From the NCBI RefSeq assembly GCF_002101785.1, contig NZ_LQPJ01000094.1:30373-94372 (forward strand): a stretch of 64,000 nt of DNA, written 5' to 3'. The notes beneath the pieces are model-generated. The model was not told the origin of the DNA and did not search any database. It worked only from the letters and a program-made list of their open reading frames with translations. Below are positions 27,580-38,160 of this stretch, one piece after another. Each line of letters starts with the position of its first letter. The first letter of the stretch is position 1. Both the position numbers and the translations under genes were made by a program. Source of the DNA: Mycobacterium palustre. GTDB taxonomy: Bacteria > Actinomycetota > Actinomycetes > Mycobacteriales > Mycobacteriaceae.

Positions 27580-28758
27580 GTGGCGGCGTTCGGGTTCCAC
27601 ACGTTGGCGCTGCTGACCGCGATAGGCTTCGCCGGCCCGCTGCTGGCATCGGTGCCGCGGCTGCGGATCCCGGTGGTCGTCGGCGAGCTCGCCGCGGGAC
27701 TGATCATCGGCAGGACCGGCTTCGGCGTCGTCGACGTCGCCAATCCGACCTTCGAGCTCCTCGCCAACATCGGCTTCGCGTTGATGATGTTCGTCGTCGG
27801 CACCCACGTCCCGGTGCGCGGCGGCGCGCTGCGCGCGGCGGTGCCCAAGGCTACGGGCCGCGCGGTGGTCGCCGGCGGCGTCGCGGCGGCGTTGGGTGTC
27901 GGGTTGGCCACCGGGTTCGGCACCGGCCACGCGGCGCTGTACGCGGTGCTGATGGCCTCGTCGTCGGCGGCGGTGGCGCTGCCGGTGATCGATTCCCTGC
28001 GCCTGCGCGGACCGCACGTGCTTTCCGTGACCGCGCAGATCGCCGTCGCGGACGCCGCCTGTATTGTTTTGCTGCCGTTGGTGATTGACGGTAAGCGGGC
28101 TCCGACGGCGGCGCTCGGTGCGTTGGGGATCGCCGGCTGCGCCGTCGTCCTGTATGCGCTGCTTCGGGTAATCGACCGCCGTGGCTGGACCCAGCGGGTG
28201 CACCGCTATTCGGAAGACCGCCGATTCGCTCTGGAATTGCGGTTCAACCTCGTCGTGCTGTTCGCGCTGGCGGCGCTCGCGGTGAGCAGCCACGTGTCGA
28301 TCATGCTGGCGGGGTTCGCGCTGGGCTTGGTGATCGCTTTGATCGGAGAGCCGCGCCGGTTGGCGCGTCAGCTCTTCGGCATCACCGAGGGGTTCTTCGG
28401 GCCGCTGTTCTTCGTCTGGCTGGGTGCCACGCTGCAGGTCCGCGATCTGGGTTCGCACCCGAAATTCATCCTGCTCGGGATTGGCCTGGGTCTCGGTGCG
28501 GTGCTGGCGCATTGCGCCGGAAGGCTTTTCGGCCAGCCGCTGACGCTCGCGGTGCTCTCGGCCTCGCAGCTGGGTGTGCCGGTTGCCGCCGCCACCATCG
28601 GTACCGAGGGACATTTGCTGGCCGCGGGCGAATCGTCGGCGTTGATGTTCGGAGCCCTGCTGACCATCGCCGCCACATCGATCGCTGGCGCGGTGGCCGC
28701 GCGGGGCCAGGCTGCCGAAGAGACGGAAAAGCCCGCCACGACCGACAAGTCGACCTAG
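27580..28758 (+). CDS. CPA2-family cation/proton antiporter (KefB-like)
   Basis: 392-residue membrane protein with about 12 helices and no cytosolic nucleotide-binding domain. Landmarks are RIPVVVGELAAGLIIGRTGFG in the second helix region, LMASSSAAVALPVIDSLRLR, and ITEGFFGPLFFVWLGATLQV, all typical of Na+(K+)/H+ exchangers. The start is GTG 27580 with no strong ribosome site. Acidic residues in VTAQIAVADAACIVLLP probably form the ion site. Confidence 0.87.
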   Translation: MAAFGFHTLALLTAIGFAGPLLASVPRLRIPVVVGELAAGLIIGRTGFGVVDVANPTFELLANIGFALMMFVVGTHVPVRGGALRAAVPKATGRAVVAGGVAAALGVGLATGFGTGHAALYAVLMASSSAAVALPVIDSLRLRGPHVLSVTAQIAVADAACIVLLPLVIDGKRAPTAALGALGIAGCAVVLYALLRVIDRRGWTQRVHRYSEDRRFALELRFNLVVLFALAALAVSSHVSIMLAGFALGLVIALIGEPRRLARQLFGITEGFFGPLFFVWLGATLQVRDLGSHPKFILLGIGLGLGAVLAHCAGRLFGQPLTLAVLSASQLGVPVAAATIGTEGHLLAAGESSALMFGALLTIAATSIAGAVAARGQAAEETEKPATTDKST

Positions 28759-29215
28759 CGCGACGTCGGCCCACTTGAGAATCCCGCATCGCGCGGCATA
28801 GCGAGCCCATCTGCGGGCCGCGACCCAGACCTGACTTCTGCGCAGCCTCGCGGCGCAGTTGCTCTTCGAACCCCGGATAGCCGGTCCTGCATGCCGGGAA
28901 GCAAGGACTTTGTCCTCTGCTGCTCGGCGGCAAGCCCGGCCAAACTCGGGGTGGCGGCCAACCGCTGGGGCGCCGGGACCACACAACTACGAGGAGATCA
29001 CTATGGCTGTCCGGGTGGGCGTGAACGGCTTTCGGCAGGCTGCGATCTACTACGCCAAGGACGTCGCGGCGCGGCGTAGCTCCGCACCGCATAACCGTGT
29101 CTTGCCCAGGCGCTCGTGGCACAAAGTCCTTCCGGACTGGGGGACATCGTCCTCTCGTCCGTGCTGCGCAAATACGCAATCGTTGATAGACGTTGTATGG
29201 AAGGGACCGAAGGCG
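28759..29215. other. Leader region of the acg gene with a GAPDH-like N-terminal stub
   Basis: A GAGGAG site and ATG 29003 open MAVRVGVNGF, which is the start of glyceraldehyde-3-phosphate dehydrogenase, but similarity ends after ten residues. The frame then runs through unrelated residues into the Acg gene. AGGAC-TTT-GTCCT (28904-28916) and TGGCACAAAGTCCT (29117-29130, 9 of 14 to the DosR consensus) are possible control sites, but I see no well-placed -10. Confidence 0.45.
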
Positions 29216-30199
29216 ATGAAAGCAGGTTTCCCCGATGCGGGCACAATTCGGACGGTTTTGGCTCTGGCATCGCGAGCTCCGTCCGTCCATAACACGCAAC
29301 CGTGGCGGTGGCTCGTGGGTGCCGAAAGCCTGCATCTCTACTCCGACGCGAACCGGCAACTGCCCAACACCGATCCGGAATGCCGCGATCTAATCTTGAG
29401 TTGCGGTGCGGCGTTGAATCACTGCGTCGTTGCTTTCGCGGCGGTTGGTTGGCGAGCCAAGGTGACCCGCCTGCCCAATCCGGCTGACCCTAATCACCTC
29501 GCCTCGATCGAATTGTCGAGCTCTGCGGCCGATCCCGTCGATATTGCGCTTGCCGCGGCGATACCGAGGCGGCGAACTGACCGGCGCCACTACAGTTCCT
29601 GGCCGGTACCGGTGGGCGATATCGCGTTGATGGCCGCCCGGGCCGCTCGCAATGGGGTGACGCTGTGTCAAGTCGAAGACACCGACAAACTGCGTACGAT
29701 CGTGGCTCAATCTGTCTGGGATCACATGAACCATGACTATCTCGCCGAACTGGCCAGGTGGAGTGGGCGTTACGCCTCGGTGGCCGGCGTCCCGGCCCGC
29801 AATACCCCAAAATCCGACCGCAGCGCGAAGATACCGGGTCGGTTCTTTGCCGGTTCCGCGCTGCCGATGCCGTCGGGTTCGTCAGCCGCCGAGGACAACG
29901 CCGTCGTGCTGGCGCTGGGAACTCGGGCCGACGACCGGCTGGCCCAGCTGCGCGGCGGTGAGGCAACCAGCATCGTGCTTCTGACCGCGACATCGATGGG
30001 CTTGGCGAGTTGCCCGGTCACCGAGCCGCTGGAGATGGCCGAAACACGTCAGGCGGTCCGCTCCCAAATCTTCGGCGATAGCAGCTATCCGCAAATGCTG
30101 CTGCGGGTCGGTTGGGCGCCGATCAACGCGGACCCCTTGCCGTCGACGCCGCGACGCGAACTCTCCGACTTCGTGGAGTGGATGGCCGACAGCGAGTGA
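29216..30199 (+). CDS. Acg-family nitroreductase-like protein
   Basis: 327 residues with the Acg N-terminal signature ALASRAPSVHNTQPWRWLV and LILSCGAALNHCVVAFAAVGW, and the family C-terminus LPSTPRRELSDFVEW. Acg proteins (M. tuberculosis Rv2032 and relatives) look like fused nitroreductases whose FMN access is occluded; they are DosR-induced and proposed to sequester flavin. ATG 29216 fits the family start better than the long upstream extension. The P-type ATPase gene follows 42 bases downstream. Confidence 0.88.
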   Translation: MKAGFPDAGTIRTVLALASRAPSVHNTQPWRWLVGAESLHLYSDANRQLPNTDPECRDLILSCGAALNHCVVAFAAVGWRAKVTRLPNPADPNHLASIELSSSAADPVDIALAAAIPRRRTDRRHYSSWPVPVGDIALMAARAARNGVTLCQVEDTDKLRTIVAQSVWDHMNHDYLAELARWSGRYASVAGVPARNTPKSDRSAKIPGRFFAGSALPMPSGSSAAEDNAVVLALGTRADDRLAQLRGGEATSIVLLTATSMGLASCPVTEPLEMAETRQAVRSQIFGDSSYPQMLLRVGWAPINADPLPSTPRRELSDFVEWMADSE

Positions 30200-30241
30200 G
30201 ACGTCGCCGCATCCCGGACCCGAATCGAGGAGGGCCTCGCA

Positions 30242-32872
30242 ATGTCGTTCGCGCCAATGGTGATTGATGCGCCAGGCTCTGCGGCGCTGACCGCCAAGCA
30301 GGTCGCCGCGGCCTCCGTTGACGAGGTCCTGCAGTGGTTGGACACCTCGGCCGCCGGATTGTCCGGTACGGAGGCGTCCGCCCGACTAGCGCGTTACGGC
30401 CCGAATGCGGTGCGGACCCATCGTGTCAGCGTTCTCGCCGTGTTGGGTCGTCAACTGCGCAACGCGGTGCTCATCCTGTTGGCCGGCACGGCGATCGTCT
30501 CGTTCTTTTTGGGCGACAGCACGCAGGCGGTGATCATCGGCGTGATTCTGGCGGCCAGCATAGGTTTGGGCTTTGTCAACGAGTATCGCGCCGAGCGGGC
30601 CGCCGCCAAGTTGCATGCGGAAATGGAGCACAAGGCCGTGGTGCGCCGCGACGGGGAATTCGCCACGATCAGTGTCACCGACCTGGTTCCGGGCGATGTG
30701 ATTCGGCTGTCGCTGGGCGAGGCCGTACCGGCCGATGTCCGGCTGATCGACGGCAGCGGTCTGGAATGTAACGAAAGCATCCTGACCGGGGAATCGACCG
30801 GCTCGGAAAAATCGCCGCAACCAGTACCTGGCGGCACCGAACTAGCCGAATCAACCGACCTGGCTTTCATGGGCACCATCGTCAGCGCCGGGGAGGGGAC
30901 CGGGGTGGTCTACGCCACCGGCAGGCGCGCCGAATTCGGGCGCATCGCAGCGGGTTTGGATGAGCGGCAGCCGGAAACCGGCTTCCAGGTCGGGCTGCGC
31001 CGGTTCTCCTACCTGTTGTTGCAGGTCGCGGTCGCGCTAATTGTCGTCATCTTGATCAGCAACCTACTTCTGCGGAAGCCGGTCATCGATTCCGTGCTGT
31101 TCTCGCTGGCGATCGCGGTCGGCATCACGCCGCAACTCCTGCCCGCCGTGGTCAGCACCAGCCTCGCGACCGGGTCGCGGCGGCTGGCCAAGGCCAAAGT
31201 GCTCGTCAAGCGGTTGGTGTGCATCGAGGATCTCGGCGACATCGACATCTTGGTCACCGACAAGACCGGAACCCTGACCGAAGGCCGGATCCGCCTGCTC
31301 GACACGGTTGACCTCGCCGGTGCGCACAGCGAGCCCGTCCGCCGCCTTGGGCTGCTGGCCACCGACGTGGACCCGGAATCGGGTGGCGTCAGCGCCAACC
31401 CGCTCGACGCCGCGCTTTGGGAGTCCCCGCAGCCACAGCAATTGGTGGGCAGCGGGGTGCACCGGGTGGCGATGCTGCCGTTCGACCATGAGCGCCGCGC
31501 GACCTCGGTGCTGGTTGACGACGATGGCAAACGGGTGCTCGTGGTCAAAGGCGCGCCCGAACAGGTGCTGGCCCAATGCCGGGCAACCCCGACCACCGCG
31601 GCCGACGTCCTCGCGACCTTGTTTGCCGCGGGGCGTCGGGTGGTGGCCGTCGCTGTAAAACCCGCGGCCGAGCTGACCACCGTCACGCCCGGCGACGAAT
31701 GCGATCTGCTGTTGGCGGGGTTTCTGGTTTTCGCCGACGAACCCAAACCAGCCGCACGCCCGTCCTTGTCCGCGCTGGCGGACCTTGGCATTGAGGTGAA
31801 GATCGCCACCGGGGACAATCCGCGGGTTGCCGAAAAGGTCTGCGCTGAGCTCGGTTTGGCGTCGAAAGGCACCGTGACCGGCGCCCAGCTCGAGGCGCTC
31901 GACGACGACGCATTCGCCGATGCCGCGACAAACCACACCATTTTCGCTCGCATCTCCCCCGAGCAGAAGGCACGGCTGATCGTCTCGCTGCGAAGCCACG
32001 GGCGATCTATCGGCTTCCTGGGTGACGGCGTCAACGACGCACTGGCCCTGCATTCGGCCGATGTGGGAATCTCGGTCGACAGTGCCACCGATGTCGCCAA
32101 GGACGCCGCCGACGTGGTCCTTTTGGAAAAAGACCTCGGTGTGCTGGCCACCGGGGTGGCGGAAGGCCGGCGGATTTTCGCCAACACCATCAAGTACGTG
32201 CTCATGGGTACATCGAGCAATTTCGGCAATATGTTCAGCGCCGCCGCCGCCTCGGCGCTGCTTTCGTTCCTGCCGATGCTTCCCAGCCAGATCCTGTTGA
32301 ACAATCTGCTCTACGACAGCTCGCAGCTGGCAATTCCGACCGACCGGGTCGACGAGGAGCAGTTACAGGCACCGTCGCATTGGAATGTCGCGTTCATCCG
32401 CCGGTTCATGCTGATCTTCGGCCCGATCAGCTCGCTGTTCGACTTCTTGACATTCGGGTTGATGTTGGGAGTGCTGCACGCGGGCGCCATCGAGTTCCGC
32501 ACCGGCTGGTTCGTGGAATCGCTTGCCACCCAGACTTTGATCATCTTCGCCATTCGCACTCGTAAGATTCCGTTCTTGCGTAGTCGGCCCAGCCTGGCGC
32601 TGGCAATCACCACTTTCGCGGTGGTCGCGATCGGCGTCGTGCTCACGATTTCACCGCCGGCTCATACCTTGGGCTTCACGCCACTGCCGTGGCAGTTCTA
32701 TGCCGTGTTGGGCGCCTTCGTGATCAGTTATCTGGTTCTTGTGGAACTGGCCAAGGTCATGTTCTACGCCGAGCCGATACGCCTCGTCGGGCAGCCTCAT
32801 CGCGCCCGCGGACGCGACCATCGCATCCGACGGCGCGCGGCGCGCTTCCACCACTTCGACGGCGCGAACTAG
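30242..32872 (+). CDS. MgtA-like P-type (P3B) cation ATPase
   Basis: 876 residues with all P-type landmarks: ILTGESTGSEK (actuator), phosphorylation motif DKTGTLTEG with Asp340, GAPEQVLAQ in the nucleotide domain, and the hinge GDGVNDALALHSADVGISVD. The transmembrane signatures ITPQLLPAVVSTSLA, then MGTSSNFGNMFSAAAASALL and ILLNNLLYDSSQL are those of Mg2+-importing MgtA/MgtB. Cotranscription with the Acg gene upstream is likely. Family members import Mg2+ using ATP. Confidence 0.92.
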   Translation: MSFAPMVIDAPGSAALTAKQVAAASVDEVLQWLDTSAAGLSGTEASARLARYGPNAVRTHRVSVLAVLGRQLRNAVLILLAGTAIVSFFLGDSTQAVIIGVILAASIGLGFVNEYRAERAAAKLHAEMEHKAVVRRDGEFATISVTDLVPGDVIRLSLGEAVPADVRLIDGSGLECNESILTGESTGSEKSPQPVPGGTELAESTDLAFMGTIVSAGEGTGVVYATGRRAEFGRIAAGLDERQPETGFQVGLRRFSYLLLQVAVALIVVILISNLLLRKPVIDSVLFSLAIAVGITPQLLPAVVSTSLATGSRRLAKAKVLVKRLVCIEDLGDIDILVTDKTGTLTEGRIRLLDTVDLAGAHSEPVRRLGLLATDVDPESGGVSANPLDAALWESPQPQQLVGSGVHRVAMLPFDHERRATSVLVDDDGKRVLVVKGAPEQVLAQCRATPTTAADVLATLFAAGRRVVAVAVKPAAELTTVTPGDECDLLLAGFLVFADEPKPAARPSLSALADLGIEVKIATGDNPRVAEKVCAELGLASKGTVTGAQLEALDDDAFADAATNHTIFARISPEQKARLIVSLRSHGRSIGFLGDGVNDALALHSADVGISVDSATDVAKDAADVVLLEKDLGVLATGVAEGRRIFANTIKYVLMGTSSNFGNMFSAAAASALLSFLPMLPSQILLNNLLYDSSQLAIPTDRVDEEQLQAPSHWNVAFIRRFMLIFGPISSLFDFLTFGLMLGVLHAGAIEFRTGWFVESLATQTLIIFAIRTRKIPFLRSRPSLALAITTFAVVAIGVVLTISPPAHTLGFTPLPWQFYAVLGAFVISYLVLVELAKVMFYAEPIRLVGQPHRARGRDHRIRRRAARFHHFDGAN

Positions 32873-32921
32873 TCGGCGGAACGTGACTCGCGATTTTGAT
32901 GACTCCCGGCCATGGCATGCA

Positions 32922-32935
32922 GGGTCAAACGACTC
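32922..32935. promoter_or_regulatory. Weak DosR-like box upstream of the Rv1733c-like gene
   Basis: GGGTCAAACGACTC matches the consensus GGGACTWWAGTCCC at 9 of 14 positions. It is nearly palindromic, but no TANNNT lies at the spacing seen elsewhere in this window. Confidence 0.3.
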
Positions 32936-33007
32936 TCGATGCCGAAGACGCGAGGACCGACGATAGTCGGGCGAAACCTTGAATGGTTGAGGCTCAAGGG
33001 AGTTGTG

Positions 33008-33586
33008 ATGGACACGTTCACGTTAGACCCGCGCTGCTGGCGGATCGGCCACATCTTTGGTCGCAATCCGTTGATTCGGCGGGCCGATCGCATCGAGGCC
33101 TTGGTCAGGCTGGCCGCGCTCGTGGTGTCGCTGCTTGCGATACCCGCCGCGGGTGTGGTGGCCGCTGCGGTCTATAGCGCGAGTGAGAGCCGGTACGCCC
33201 AGGAGGCGCATGAGCGACACACCGTCCCGGCAACAGTCATCGACAAGCAGATCGAGGGCTCGAGCATGACCGTCGGAGACGTCAGGTGGCCGGTCGCGGC
33301 TGGCTTGCACACCGGCCCGGCTGAGCTCACCGCTGCGGTCAACGTCGGTGACCGCGTCCAGATCTGGGTGGACGGGGACGGCAATCAAGTAGAGCCGCCA
33401 ACCCCGACATGGCATGCCGTGTGCGACGCGTCCGGGGCTGCACTCGCGATGCTGCTGTGTGTGGGAGTCGGGATCACATCGGTTCTGTCTGGCGTGCTTC
33501 TACGGCTCGATCGAGCACGCGACGCTGACTGGGAGCATCAGCTTAGATGCCTGGAAGAAGACGGAGGCCGCACAAACCAGCACTGA
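33008..33586 (+). CDS. Rv1733c-like two-span membrane protein (DosR regulon)
   Basis: 192 residues. It begins with CWRIGHIFGRNPLIRRADRI, matching the FSRNPLVRGTDRLEA stretch of M. tuberculosis Rv1733c. Two membrane helices (ALVVSLLAIPAAGVVAAAVY near the N-terminus and AMLLCVGVGITSVLSGVLL near the C-terminus) flank an extracytoplasmic domain with TVPATVIDKQIEG. ATG 33008 follows AAGGGA. Function unknown in the family; it precedes the hydrogenase operon. Confidence 0.85.
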   Translation: MDTFTLDPRCWRIGHIFGRNPLIRRADRIEALVRLAALVVSLLAIPAAGVVAAAVYSASESRYAQEAHERHTVPATVIDKQIEGSSMTVGDVRWPVAAGLHTGPAELTAAVNVGDRVQIWVDGDGNQVEPPTPTWHAVCDASGAALAMLLCVGVGITSVLSGVLLRLDRARDADWEHQLRCLEEDGGRTNQH

Positions 33587-33652
33587 TGGTCGTCGGATTT
33601 CGGCTCGTAGGACAAACGCCTCTATGCGCAGCACGTCGACCGGACGGATGAT

Positions 33653-34783
33653 GTGTCGATGAGCAGGCACGGTGAAAATCCCGAAGCCGCGTTGCTCGAC
33701 ACGGCTGGGCTGCATCGCCTTGTCGAGGTGCTGATCGAGCGTGGCTACCGCGTGGTCGGTCCGACGTTGCGAGACAACGCGATCGTGCTGGCCGAACTGG
33801 ACTCGGCGGACGATCTGCCGCGCGGCTGGGGCGTCGATGTGGGTCCGGGGCACTACCGGGTGCGCCGGCGCGACGACGACGCGGCGTTCGGGCATTCGGC
33901 AGGGCCACAGTCCTGGAAACAGTTCTTGCACCCGCCGCGGCAGCGACTGTGGGCCGGTGCTCGGGACGGGACCAGCGATGCGCAAGCCGACGAGGAGGCC
34001 CCGCGGTACGCATTCCTCGGGGTGCGGGGGTGCGACCTGGCCGCAATCGCCACCCTTGACCGGGTGTTAGGCCGTTCTGAGTATCCTGACAGCTCTTTTG
34101 TCGGCCGGCGGCGACTGGCCTTCGTTGTCGCGGCGAACTGCACCGAACCCGGCGGGTTGTGCTTTTGCGCATCGATGGGCACCGGCCCCGCGGTCGGACC
34201 GGGCTACGACCTCGCCCTAACAGAGCGCCTCGAAGCTGGCGTGCCGTCGTACCTGGTCGACATCGGCAGTCAACAGGGCGCCGAGGTGCTCTCGGCCATC
34301 CCGCACCGGGCGGCCACGAGTGAGGAAATCCGTTGCGCGCGCAGCGATGTCGCGGCGGCGTCGCATCGGATGGGTCGCCAGATGCCGAACGTAAATCTGC
34401 GCAACCTGCTGATCGAGTCACGCGAGTCGCCGCAGTGGGACGAGGTGGCCAGCCGCTGCCTGACTTGCGGAAACTGCACCATGGTGTGCCCGACGTGCTT
34501 TTGCACCAGCACCGAAGATGTCAGCGACCTTACCGGTGAGCACGCCGAACGCTGGCGGCACTGGGCGTCGTGTTTCGAGTTCGATTTCACCTTCATCCAC
34601 GGCGGCGGCAGCGTCCGGCAGTCGGGCGCATCACGTTATCGCCATTGGTTAACCCACAAACTGGGCACCTGGCACGACCAGTTCGGCATGTCAGGCTGCG
34701 TTGGCTGCGGGCGATGCATCGCCTGGTGTCCGACCGGGATCGACATCACCGCCGAGATGAACAAGATGGCCGACGATGCCTGA
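33653..34783 (+). CDS. hyhB: Group 3b NiFe hydrogenase iron-sulfur (beta) subunit
   Basis: 376 residues from GTG 33653 (ATG 33659 is an alternative). The C-terminal half carries two ferredoxin-type clusters: [16 protein letters not shown] and [16 protein letters not shown]. The N-terminal part contains [20 protein letters not shown] and [12 protein letters not shown], as in AsrA/sulfhydrogenase beta subunits. It relays electrons between the flavoprotein and the NiFe module. It is the first of five overlapping genes. Confidence 0.9.
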   Translation: MSMSRHGENPEAALLDTAGLHRLVEVLIERGYRVVGPTLRDNAIVLAELDSADDLPRGWGVDVGPGHYRVRRRDDDAAFGHSAGPQSWKQFLHPPRQRLWAGARDGTSDAQADEEAPRYAFLGVRGCDLAAIATLDRVLGRSEYPDSSFVGRRRLAFVVAANCTEPGGLCFCASMGTGPAVGPGYDLALTERLEAGVPSYLVDIGSQQGAEVLSAIPHRAATSEEIRCARSDVAAASHRMGRQMPNVNLRNLLIESRESPQWDEVASRCLTCGNCTMVCPTCFCTSTEDVSDLTGEHAERWRHWASCFEFDFTFIHGGGSVRQSGASRYRHWLTHKLGTWHDQFGMSGCVGCGRCIAWCPTGIDITAEMNKMADDA

Positions 34784-35633
34784 CGGGGCGATCAGCTCCG
34801 CTCCACTGGCGTCCGCGATGGCGCCGGTCCCGTATCGGGTGTGCAACCGCGTTGTGGAGAGCCCAGATTCGGCGACGCTGACCCTGATTCCGATCGGCGA
34901 AGCACTACGGACTCCGCAACCGGGCGAGTTCATGATGCTCTACGCGTTCGGTGTGGGCGAGGCGGCCATCTCGATCAGCGGCGATCCCACGGTGACCGAC
35001 GGCTCGATCACGCACACCATCCGCGCGGTCGGCGCGGTCAGTCGAGCCCTGCACGATGCCGAACCCGGCGCTGTCATCGGGGTGCGGGGTCCTTTCGGCA
35101 CCACGTGGGGGTTGGCCGAAGCCGCTGGTCGGGATTTAGTCATGGTCGCCGGCGGCGTGGGCTTGTGTCCGTTGCGCCCGGCGGTGCTCGGCGCGCTGGC
35201 GCAGCGGTCGCGCTACGGCAAGGTGACGCTCATCGTGGGTGCGCGTTCGCGGGCCGACTTCGTGTTCGCCGCGCAACTGGAAAAGTGGGCCGAAGAACCG
35301 CAGATCGAATTGCATCTGATCGTCGACGCCCCGACACCAGGCTGGAGCGGCGAGGTCGGGTTGGTCACCGCGCCGCTGAGCCGACTGGAGTTGGACGCCG
35401 ATCGCACCACCGCATTCCTGTGCGGGCCGGAGCCGATGCTGCGATTCGGCGCGGAGGTCCTGATGGCGAAAGGCGTACCCGGCGAGGACATTCGGGTTTC
35501 ACTGGAACGCAACATGCAGTGCGGAATCGGTTGGTGTGGTCATTGCCAGCTGGGACCGCTACTGCTTTGCCGAGATGGGCCTGTCGTCGGCTACGACATA
35601 GCGGGCCCGCTGTTGCGGGTGAAGGAGCTTTAG
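34776..35633 (+). CDS. hyhG: Group 3b hydrogenase flavoprotein (gamma) subunit
   Basis: 285 residues of the ferredoxin-NADP+ reductase superfamily. [20 protein letters not shown] binds [23 protein letters not shown] binds NAD(P), and a C-terminal 2Fe-2S motif reads [19 protein letters not shown]. It is the site of NAD(P)(H) exchange for the hydrogenase. ATG 34776 overlaps hyhB by 8 bases, and its stop abuts hyhS. Confidence 0.92.
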   Translation: MPDGAISSAPLASAMAPVPYRVCNRVVESPDSATLTLIPIGEALRTPQPGEFMMLYAFGVGEAAISISGDPTVTDGSITHTIRAVGAVSRALHDAEPGAVIGVRGPFGTTWGLAEAAGRDLVMVAGGVGLCPLRPAVLGALAQRSRYGKVTLIVGARSRADFVFAAQLEKWAEEPQIELHLIVDAPTPGWSGEVGLVTAPLSRLELDADRTTAFLCGPEPMLRFGAEVLMAKGVPGEDIRVSLERNMQCGIGWCGHCQLGPLLLCRDGPVVGYDIAGPLLRVKEL

Positions 35634-36392
35634 ATGAGCCGACCCACGCTGGCCGTGTGGAAGTTCGCCTCCTGCGATGGTTGTCAGCTGACACTGCTGG
35701 ACTGCGAGGACGAGCTGCTCACCCTCGCCGACCAAGTGCAGATCGCCACCTTCGCCGAGGCCTCCAGTGCGATGGTCGGCGGCCCCTACGACGTGTCGCT
35801 GGTCGAAGGATCTATCACCACCCGCCACGACGAGCAACGCATCCGTGAAATCCGGGAACAGTCAAAGCTGTTGGTCACTATCGGCGCGTGCGCGACGGCC
35901 GGGGGAGTGCAGGCGCTGCGCAATTTCGCTGACGTCGCGGAGTTCAGTTCCGTCGTCTATGCCAAGCCGGAGTACATCGACACACTGGCGACCTCCACGC
36001 CGGCGTCGGCGCACGTCAAGGTTGATTACCAGGTGCAGGGCTGCCCGATCGACCGCGGCCAGCTGCTCGACACCCTCGCGGCCCTGCTGATCGGGCGCAA
36101 ACCCCGGCTTCCGGCCAAGACGGTGTGCACTGAATGCAAACTCCGCGGTGTGACGTGTGTCGTTGTCGCCGAAGGAATCCCGTGCCTCGGCCCGGTCACC
36201 CACGCGGGTTGTGGGGCGCTGTGTCCCCGCCACCATCGTGGCTGCTTCGGCTGTTTCGGCCCGTCGGCGGCACCCCGAACTGCGACATTGATCCCGCTGC
36301 TGCGCCGCGACGGGATGTCCGACGGGGCCGTCGACCGGGTGTTCTCGACGTTCAACGTCGCCAACTTCGCCGCCGAACGGAACGAGCGGTGA
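35634..36392 (+). CDS. hyhS: NiFe hydrogenase small subunit
   Basis: 252 residues. The N-terminal [14 protein letters not shown] motif, [15 protein letters not shown] and [10 protein letters not shown] supply the proximal cluster. A cysteine-rich C-terminus ([20 protein letters not shown], then CFGCFGP) carries the further clusters. It lacks a twin-arginine leader, so the enzyme is cytoplasmic, as expected for group 3. It overlaps the large subunit by GTGA. Confidence 0.93.
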   Translation: MSRPTLAVWKFASCDGCQLTLLDCEDELLTLADQVQIATFAEASSAMVGGPYDVSLVEGSITTRHDEQRIREIREQSKLLVTIGACATAGGVQALRNFADVAEFSSVVYAKPEYIDTLATSTPASAHVKVDYQVQGCPIDRGQLLDTLAALLIGRKPRLPAKTVCTECKLRGVTCVVVAEGIPCLGPVTHAGCGALCPRHHRGCFGCFGPSAAPRTATLIPLLRRDGMSDGAVDRVFSTFNVANFAAERNER

Positions 36393-37681
36393 ATCCGTCC
36401 ACCCGCACGCTGAGCGTCGGCACACTGACCCGGGTGGAAGGCGAAGGCGCGCTGCACGTCACGCTGAAGGACGGGGCGCTAGAGAGCGTCGAACTCAACA
36501 TCTACGAACCCCCAAGGTTTTTCGAAGCCTTCCTGCGCGGACGTGCTTATACCGAGCCGCCCGACCTGACCGCGCGGGTATGCGGAATCTGCCCGGTCGC
36601 CTATCAGGTCAGCGCCTGCAACGCGATCGAGGACGCCTGTGGCGTCGAGGTCGACGATGACGTCGCCGCGCTGCGGCGGTTGTTGTACTGCGGGGAATGG
36701 ATCAATAGTCACGTGTTGCACATTTACCTGCTGCACGCACCAGACTTTCTCGGCTATTCCGACATCGTAGGCATGGCGCGCGACCATGCCGCGGTGGTCG
36801 AGCGGGGGCTGGCGCTGAAGAAGGTCGGCAATCAGCTGATGGAGTTCGTTGGTGGGCGGGCAATACATCCCATCAACGTTCGGCTGGGCGGGTTCTATTC
36901 TGTGCCAACCCGAATGGATTTCAAGCCGGTGGCCGAACAGCTGCGCCGTGCCCTGGACAGCGCGCTGGCAACGGTGGAGTGGGTGTCCGGGTTTGAGTTC
37001 CCCGACCTAGAGCTTGACCACGAGTTGTTAGCACTTACCGCGTCCGGAAGGTACCCGATCGAAAATGGGGAGATCACGCGCAGCGCGGGCTCGTCGTTTC
37101 CGGTCGCCGATTTCCCCGGCCACGTCGCCGAGTCGCAGGTGCCGTACTCCACCGCCTTGCATGCGACACTGGATGGCGGCCGCTACCTGACCGGGCCACT
37201 GGCGCGGTTTTCGCTGAACTCGTCCGCGCTCTCGCCGATCGCCGCGCAGTCGGCCGCGAACGCGGGCCTGGCGTCCGAGTGCCGAAATCCCTTCCGCAGC
37301 ATCATCGTCCGCGCGGTCGAGGTGGTCTATGCGATCGAAGAGGCGCTGCGGATCATCGCCGAGTACCAGCGTCCGTCGCGGCCTTTCGTCGAGGTCCCGG
37401 CGCGAGCCGGTGTCGGACATGGGGTCAGCGAGGCGCCCCGCGGCCTGCTGTATCACCGATACCGGATCGGCGAGGACGGGCTGGTTTCCGCGGCGACGAT
37501 CATCCCGCCGACCTCTCAGAACCAAGCGGCCATCGAAGCCGACCTGGCCCGTCTCGTGTCCGACAATCTCGCTCTCGACGATGCGGCGCTGACCGCGATG
37601 TGCGAGCGATTGATTCGCAGCTACGACCCGTGCATCTCATGCTCCGCGCATTTCTTGACGCTGACGGTGCATCGGGAATGA
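36389..37681 (+). CDS. hyhL: NiFe hydrogenase large (catalytic) subunit
   Basis: 430 residues. The nickel ligands are visible: N-terminal [11 protein letters not shown] (Cys65, Cys68) and C-terminal [11 protein letters not shown] (Cys415, Cys418). The first motif ends in Tyr-Gln rather than the His common in other groups. The start is GTG 36389, overlapping the hyhS stop; a longer upstream frame would cover hyhS. In M. smegmatis the homologous Hyh enzyme is induced by hypoxia through DosR and evolves H2 in fermentation. Confidence 0.94.
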   Translation: MNPSTRTLSVGTLTRVEGEGALHVTLKDGALESVELNIYEPPRFFEAFLRGRAYTEPPDLTARVCGICPVAYQVSACNAIEDACGVEVDDDVAALRRLLYCGEWINSHVLHIYLLHAPDFLGYSDIVGMARDHAAVVERGLALKKVGNQLMEFVGGRAIHPINVRLGGFYSVPTRMDFKPVAEQLRRALDSALATVEWVSGFEFPDLELDHELLALTASGRYPIENGEITRSAGSSFPVADFPGHVAESQVPYSTALHATLDGGRYLTGPLARFSLNSSALSPIAAQSAANAGLASECRNPFRSIIVRAVEVVYAIEEALRIIAEYQRPSRPFVEVPARAGVGHGVSEAPRGLLYHRYRIGEDGLVSAATIIPPTSQNQAAIEADLARLVSDNLALDDAALTAMCERLIRSYDPCISCSAHFLTLTVHRE

Positions 37682-38160
37682 CCGGGGAGATCGTCGTTGT
37701 CGGACTCGGCAATACCTACCGCAGCGACGACGGCGTGGGTATCGCCGCCGCCGCCGCGCTGAACGACCTCGCCTTGCCGGGCGTTGAGGTGGTGACCGGC
37801 ATCGTGGAACCTATGGGTCTGCTTGAGGCGTGGTCTGGTGCCAGGCTAGCCGTGGTGATCGACGCCGCGGTCGCGACCCCGTCAGGGCCGGGCCGCGTTC
37901 GCCGCTGCACCTTGGGTGAGGCACTTGCCGCGCCCGGCGGGCTGAGTTCGCACGGCGTCGATATCGGCCGCACCCATGCGCTTGGTCAGGCGCTTGGACG
38001 AGTGCCCGACGAGTTTGTCCTGTTTGCCATCGAAGTGGCCGACACCGGCCACGGCATCGGCCTGACCCCGCAGGTCGCGGCGGCCGTGCCCGAAGTCGTG
38101 GACCTGGCGGTGGCCGAAATCAGCCGCAATCAGCCGAGTTCGCGCGGGCAGGCGGGCTAA
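37678..38160 (+). CDS. Hydrogenase maturation protease
   Basis: 160 residues of the HycI/HoxM family. VVVGLGNTYRSDDGVGIAAA carries the first nickel-sensing acidic residue, VVIDAAVAT the second, and LSSHGVDIGRTHALGQ the His. It clips the C-terminus of the large subunit after nickel insertion. ATG 37678 overlaps the hyhL stop by ATGA. Confidence 0.92.
   Translation: MTGEIVVVGLGNTYRSDDGVGIAAAAALNDLALPGVEVVTGIVEPMGLLEAWSGARLAVVIDAAVATPSGPGRVRRCTLGEALAAPGGLSSHGVDIGRTHALGQALGRVPDEFVLFAIEVADTGHGIGLTPQVAAAVPEVVDLAVAEISRNQPSSRGQAG

Noticed and set aside
28904..28916. AGGAC-TTT-GTCCT as a DosR box for the Acg gene at 29216
   Set aside because: The central spacer is 3 rather than 4 bases and no -10 lies at the spacing used by the other promoters; kept only as a remark.
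31009..32304. 431-codon minus-strand frame opposite the P-type ATPase
   Set aside because: Serine/arginine-rich antisense shadow with no recognisable domain.
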